Below are positions 42,472 to 46,363 of a stretch of 46,363 bases of DNA, in pieces. Each line of letters opens with the position of its first letter. Within the stretch, counting starts at the first letter, position 1. The position numbers and the translations under genes are program-made. The DNA is from Paracoccaceae bacterium (GTDB lineage Bacteria > Pseudomonadota > Alphaproteobacteria > Rhodobacterales > Rhodobacteraceae), in NCBI GenBank assembly GCA_024639125.1, contig JAHEJA010000001.1, positions 32,396-78,758 on the forward strand, given 5' to 3'. A model generated the notes under the pieces. The model worked only from the letters and a program-made list of their open reading frames with translations, did no database searches and had not been told where the DNA came from.

Positions 42472-42490
42472 TGTTTGATCACATCAAACA
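42472..42490. promoter_or_regulatory. Inverted repeat upstream of the polysaccharide genes
   Basis: TGTTTGATCACATCAAACA is a perfect palindrome with 8-bp arms around CAC. The core TTGAT-N3-ATCAA resembles the Fnr/FnrL site TTGAT-N4-ATCAA but has one spacer base too few. It lies in the 225-base gap between coxG and the polyprenyl-phosphate transferase, about 120 bases before that start, where a repressor or activator site would be expected. Confidence 0.45.
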
Positions 42491-42608
42491 AATCCTGTGA
42501 AAGTTGCCAAAAGATTTTTTTTGAATTTTCAGTATGGAATCTGTTACTTGATAACTAAACTCATGCTAGATACCCAACTTATTGAAAAGATTATTTGGTG
42601 GGTGGCTA

Positions 42609-43679
42609 ATGAGTGGTTTTCCAGAACCTGTCGTTGTGTTCGTAATTACGTTAATGTGTTGTTTGTTGATTTTGGCGACAAAACCGCTCCATATTTTACG
42701 TACGTCCAAAGGTCATAATGGCACAGCGGTTCAGTCTGCCCACAAGCTTCCGACACCTCGTATCGGCGGTGTTGCAATCGCCCTTGGATTGACATTTGGC
42801 AGTCTGTTTTTTTTGGAACATTCTATTTTCTTGTTACTTTTACTTATGTCAACTTTACCTGTTTTTATTGGTGGTTTGGGCGAAGATTTAGGATTTGATG
42901 TCAGTCCAAAGCGCCGTTTAATTTTATCGTTTCTCTCGGCGCTTACGGCGGGTGTGTCGCTTGGGGTGTGGATACCCTATACAGGTTTAACTGGTTTAGA
43001 TTACCTTTTTGGAAATGTTGTTTTTGCTGCCGCATTTACGATCCTGCTGTCCGGAGGGATCAGCCATTCTTTGAACCTAATCGATGGTTTAAATGGCTTG
43101 GCTTTGGGGGTTTCTATAGCAATGGGAATCGGTTTGATTGCGATCGCTGTACTTTACGAAGATTGGGTTATGTCGCAATTTTTGGCGGTGTTTGTGGCGG
43201 CATTAGCCGGTCTATTCGTGGTTAATTTCCCATTTGGAAAATTGTTTTTGGGGGATGCCGGGGCATATTCACTTGGGCATCTGCTCACCTGGTCTGGTAT
43301 CGTGCTGTTAAATAGGCACGAAGAGCTGGCCCCGTTTTCGATTTTTCTGATCTTTTTTTGGCCCTCTGCAGATATGATCTTTGCGATTATTCGTCGGCGG
43401 ATGACTGGAAAGCCAATTGATAAACCAGATAGGTTACATTTTCACCAATTGGTTATGCGCGCAATTGAGATGACTTTGTTGTCCAAGGAAAAACGCTATA
43501 TATCCAACCCATTGGCAACGGTGATTGTCATTCCATTAGCCAGTATACCAATCGTTTGTGCCGTTGTCTTCGCCGAAAATAATCTAGCTGGCTTGATTGG
43601 GTTGGGTATTTTTTCGATACTTTTCTGGCTGACCTATGTGTTTGGCATGTTCATAGCGAGACGGTTTGCACGAAGCTGA
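42609..43679 (+). CDS. Polyprenyl-phosphate sugar-1-phosphate transferase (MraY/WecA/TagO family)
   Basis: This family moves a sugar 1-phosphate onto undecaprenyl phosphate in the inner membrane, the first step of many surface polysaccharides. The 356-residue protein has about 10 membrane helices and family loops: AHKLPTPRIGGVAIALG, GGLGEDLGFDVSPKRRL, SLNLIDGLNGLALG, FPFGKLFLGDAGAYSLG and the HFHQL histidine motif. The frame is open from TTG 42582, but ATG 42609 after GGTGGG is preferred. It precedes Wzz- and Wza-like genes, so it probably initiates an exopolysaccharide or O-antigen chain. Confidence 0.88.
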   Translation: MSGFPEPVVVFVITLMCCLLILATKPLHILRTSKGHNGTAVQSAHKLPTPRIGGVAIALGLTFGSLFFLEHSIFLLLLLMSTLPVFIGGLGEDLGFDVSPKRRLILSFLSALTAGVSLGVWIPYTGLTGLDYLFGNVVFAAAFTILLSGGISHSLNLIDGLNGLALGVSIAMGIGLIAIAVLYEDWVMSQFLAVFVAALAGLFVVNFPFGKLFLGDAGAYSLGHLLTWSGIVLLNRHEELAPFSIFLIFFWPSADMIFAIIRRRMTGKPIDKPDRLHFHQLVMRAIEMTLLSKEKRYISNPLATVIVIPLASIPIVCAVVFAENNLAGLIGLGIFSILFWLTYVFGMFIARRFARS

Positions 43680-43748
43680 CGCAGACTTCTGGTATTGTAT
43701 CGAAAATCGTGTAAAAACACGTAAAAATTATTATGGGGCAATTTACTG

Positions 43749-44696
43749 ATGCAGGACATGTCTGCCAAAGAACCTGAGTTTTCAGACGAAATAGATTTGC
43801 TTGAATTGTTTGCGACGATTTGGGCTGGTAAATTTGTGATCGCGTTATTTGTCGTTGGCTCTATTGCGCTTGGGTCTTTGTATCTGCACCGAGCCGATAG
43901 AAAATATACGGTTTCTCTTACTGTTAGCCAAGTTGGAGAAGAGCAATCCGGTCCCAACCTTGCTGGACTTGGTGGTTTGGCATCTTTGGCAGGTGTTAGT
44001 TTGCCATCTGGCGGTTCTGGTGATTTTTCAAAATTCAAAGCGATGATCAAAGCAGAAGAGCTTGCCAGTACAGTGCTAAAATATGACACATATCTTACTG
44101 TGATTTTCGATTCCGAGTGGGATGAAGAAGCCGGTAATTTTGCGGCAAAAGCCCCAAGTCAACTTGGCGAATTGAAACAACAAGTAAAATTTATCCTCAC
44201 AGGTGAAAAACCGATGGATTATCGTGCACCGGATGCTGCGCGATTGGCGGCATACATAGGTCAATCCGTGTCTATTAGCGAAGATAAAGACACCGGATTT
44301 TTAGCTTTGAAAATGGAAGTCGTAGAGAGCGATTTTGCGAAGCAATTCTTGCAAACAATTGTTTATGAAACTGACAAAATGTTAAAAGAGCAATATGTTG
44401 CGAGTGGCACACAAGCGCTGCAGTTCTATCAAGAAAAAATAGCGCGCGCTCGATCGCAAGAGCATCGTGAAGCGTTGGCGAAAATGATTGCATCAGAAGA
44501 GCAAAAGCAAATGCTGGCCAGCCGAGATGGCCCATTTGTCGCCGAGGTTGTCATGGGCCCCAGTGTGTCTCTTGGACCGACGTCGCCAAAATCAAGCTTG
44601 ATCCTTGCGCTTTCGCTTGTTTTGGGCGCATTTTTGGGGACTGCTTATGTATTGGTGAAAAAAGCTTTGACGAATAAAGGGGACGCCCGTGCTTAA
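43749..44696 (+). CDS. Wzz-like polysaccharide chain-length determinant
   Basis: Wzz/polysaccharide co-polymerase proteins oligomerise in the inner membrane and set chain length. The 315-residue protein has the expected two-helix hairpin: an N-terminal segment IDLLELFATIWAGKFVIALFVVGSIALGSLYL, a large, partly coiled-coil periplasmic domain, and a C-terminal PTSPKSSLILALSLVLGAFLGTAYVL with the proline-rich helix start typical of the family. No kinase domain is present. The start of the next gene overlaps its stop by 8 bases. A second ATG at 43758 could also serve as the start. Confidence 0.85.
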   Translation: MQDMSAKEPEFSDEIDLLELFATIWAGKFVIALFVVGSIALGSLYLHRADRKYTVSLTVSQVGEEQSGPNLAGLGGLASLAGVSLPSGGSGDFSKFKAMIKAEELASTVLKYDTYLTVIFDSEWDEEAGNFAAKAPSQLGELKQQVKFILTGEKPMDYRAPDAARLAAYIGQSVSISEDKDTGFLALKMEVVESDFAKQFLQTIVYETDKMLKEQYVASGTQALQFYQEKIARARSQEHREALAKMIASEEQKQMLASRDGPFVAEVVMGPSVSLGPTSPKSSLILALSLVLGAFLGTAYVLVKKALTNKGDARA

Positions 44697-46363
44697 ACTA
44701 TTTAGAGTGCTGTTTTGCACAGCTTTTCTGGCCCCTCAATTTGTGGCGGCTCAGGCATTAGACCCGCAGCTTTTGCTCGGAGCTGGCGGTTTGAATGGCT
44801 TGTCACAAGCGCAATTACAGGCTTTGGCAAATTCCGGCCAATCACCGCAAGCGATGGATTCCAAGGTAAATGGCCAAAGAAATGCAGTTCAGAATGCAAA
44901 CGATCTAAAGGCATCTGGCAATGTATTAGGTGCCGATACAGGAATTAGAACCGATCAGGCGGAGCCAAAGTCACCCATCGTGGAATATTTTCGCGTCTTA
45001 ACGGGGCAGGAATTGGATCTGTTTGGGGCGGATGTGTTTTCGTTCGATCAAGACCCTTCCATCCTCTTTTACAACTCAGTTGCGAATGATTATGTGCTTG
45101 CCGCCGGTGATGCCTTGTCGATTTCGTTACGTGGCATTCTTAGTTTGGATTTAAATGTCACCGTGAATCAACGGGGCGAAGTGACCCTTCCTGATTTAAA
45201 TCCGTTTCGGGTAACGGGCATGACCCTTGCCGAATTCGAAGATGAATTGAGCGAACAATTGCGCGTTGACGATGCATCGGCCCGCGCGTTTGTCGATCTT
45301 GATGCGGCCCGATTGATCCCTGTGCGCATTACTGGGTCTGTCAAAGAACCAAAAACACTTGCCTTACCGGCTTATACGCCGCTGAGCCGAATTTTGGGAT
45401 ATATCGGGGAATTGGGGCCACAGGCATCGTTGCGAAACATAACGCTGCTTTACGATTCAGGGAAACGCGAAACTTTTGATTTATATGATATTTTGACCAA
45501 TGCATCCGATGTGCGTGATCCCTTAATCGAGTCCGGTGTTCGTGTGCATTTTGGGTCATTGGGTGCAACCGTTGCCGTCTCTGGATTTGGTGGGCGCGCC
45601 GCGATTTACGAGCTTGGTGCAGATAGCGCGACAATCGATGGCCAAGACTTGTTTGCCCTTGCCAATATTTCGCTTATCCCTCCCGGAGCATCGATCGAAC
45701 TACTCTCGTTTGATCAAAACGGTATTGCCAATTCTGAGCGTGTCGATCGTGATCAGCCGTTCCAATTATCGAATGGTCAAGCTGTGCGCATTCAATTTGT
45801 CCAAACGCGCAACATTTCGTCAATCGAAGTGACAGGGGCAACGATAGCAGAATTTTCTGTGGCGAGCACGGGGCCTGTTTCCTTGTCTCAAGTATTACGC
45901 CAAGGCGCGGTGCTGACACCCGAAGCGGTTCTAGAATTCGCGTTAATTGAAACGACGTCAGTTGGCAGCTCGCAAGCACGGGCCGTAGACTTGCGCTATG
46001 CCTTTTCTAACCCCGAAAGCGTTGTTATCAATCCCGGTGAAAAGCTGACTGTTTTTACCGCTCAAGATTATCAAAATTTACTGGATTACGAAGAAAATCA
46101 AAAGAAAGCGGCATCTTCTGAAATTCAACCGACGGCATTTAACGACCTAGGAGAACCTCTTTATCCTTCGCCGGTGTTCTTGGGCGAGCGTGAAATAGAA
46201 CGCGATTTGGCTATTGAGAAAATGTTGACCACGATTAGAATATCTGGGGCTTCGGAAATTTTTCTAGATGACCGGCGTGTCGCGTTCTTGGCGCCTTTGC
46301 CAGAGCAAAGCGTGGTTGATATTGTTGATAATCGGTTAAATGTTCCAGTCGACCTATCCCAAG
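44689..46363 (+). CDS. Polysaccharide export protein with SLBB domains (partial)
   Basis: The frame begins at GTG 44689, overlapping the wzz stop, and is open to the right edge (about 558 codons). It starts with a signal peptide (LKLFRVLFCTAFLAPQFVAAQA). A poly-export (Wza-like) domain follows near residues 130-205, with YVLAAGDALSISLRGILSLDLNVTVNQRGEVTLPDL, then SLBB-like beta-grasp repeats (VRITGSVKEPKTLALPAYTPLSRILGYIGELGP, and others). It probably forms the outer-membrane/periplasmic export channel for the polysaccharide. No lipobox cysteine is obvious. The C-terminus lies outside the window. Confidence 0.82.
   Translation, partial: MLKLFRVLFCTAFLAPQFVAAQALDPQLLLGAGGLNGLSQAQLQALANSGQSPQAMDSKVNGQRNAVQNANDLKASGNVLGADTGIRTDQAEPKSPIVEYFRVLTGQELDLFGADVFSFDQDPSILFYNSVANDYVLAAGDALSISLRGILSLDLNVTVNQRGEVTLPDLNPFRVTGMTLAEFEDELSEQLRVDDASARAFVDLDAARLIPVRITGSVKEPKTLALPAYTPLSRILGYIGELGPQASLRNITLLYDSGKRETFDLYDILTNASDVRDPLIESGVRVHFGSLGATVAVSGFGGRAAIYELGADSATIDGQDLFALANISLIPPGASIELLSFDQNGIANSERVDRDQPFQLSNGQAVRIQFVQTRNISSIEVTGATIAEFSVASTGPVSLSQVLRQGAVLTPEAVLEFALIETTSVGSSQARAVDLRYAFSNPESVVINPGEKLTVFTAQDYQNLLDYEENQKKAASSEIQPTAFNDLGEPLYPSPVFLGEREIERDLAIEKMLTTIRISGASEIFLDDRRVAFLAPLPEQSVVDIVDNRLNVPVDLSQ

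Noticed and set aside
42153-42491. A 112-codon minus-strand frame over coxG and its downstream gap
   Set aside because: It is antisense to the coxG SRPBCC domain, with no recognisable product or ribosome site.

Overview
The window comes from an aerobic anoxygenic phototroph, most likely a marine Rhodobacterales (Roseobacter-group) alphaproteobacterium. The reasons are a Rhodobacter-type photosynthesis gene order, spheroidene-pathway carotenoid genes (crtA, crtC, crtD, crtF), a pufQBALMC operon with a tetraheme cytochrome instead of pufX, several TRAP transporters, and a form I carbon monoxide dehydrogenase cluster of the coxMSL order. Base composition looks moderate rather than GC-rich. I cannot name the genus from sequence alone.

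Bases 1-21923 are a photosynthesis gene cluster. bchD (cut by the window edge), bchI and crtA run on the minus strand. crtI, crtB and tspO run on the plus strand. crtC and crtD are on the minus strand, back to back with crtE and crtF on the plus strand. Next is the superoperon bchCXYZ-pufQBALMC, followed by dxs. Paired TGT-N12-ACA palindromes, the binding pattern of the PpsR/CrtJ repressor, lie in the crtA/crtI and crtD/crtE gaps and before bchC, where they have the classic 8-bp gap. A fourth pair lies between tspO and crtC, where no downstream gene explains it, and it precedes a hairpin-rich stretch ending in a strong terminator: a candidate PpsR-controlled small RNA.

Bases 21999-33607 are an accessory transport and catabolism region with two modules. 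The first is a LysR regulator, a YcsI/DUF1445 protein, a three-part DctPQM TRAP transporter and a DUF2848 protein. The second is a MarR regulator with a sulfatase or phosphonate-monoester-hydrolase-like enzyme on the minus strand, divergent from a TAXI-type TRAP receptor, a fused TRAP permease and a DUF3237 protein. The substrates cannot be read from the sequence.

Bases 33831-42383 are a CO oxidation cluster: a CoxC/CoxH-like MHYT-LytTR regulator, then coxM, coxS, coxL, coxD, coxE, coxF and a short coxG. Three direct repeats about 21 bp apart lie between the regulator and coxM and look like a LytTR-type operator. A possible 30-residue peptide gene lies between coxF and coxG. CoxL has the form I loop with an unusual Ser in place of the first Ala.

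From 42609 to the right edge an envelope polysaccharide locus begins: a polyprenyl-phosphate sugar-phosphate transferase, a Wzz-like chain-length protein and a Wza/SLBB-like export protein (cut). Light capture and CO oxidation, two ways of supplementing heterotrophic energy, therefore lie within about 12 kb of each other. No tRNA, rRNA, insertion sequence, phage or CRISPR array was seen.
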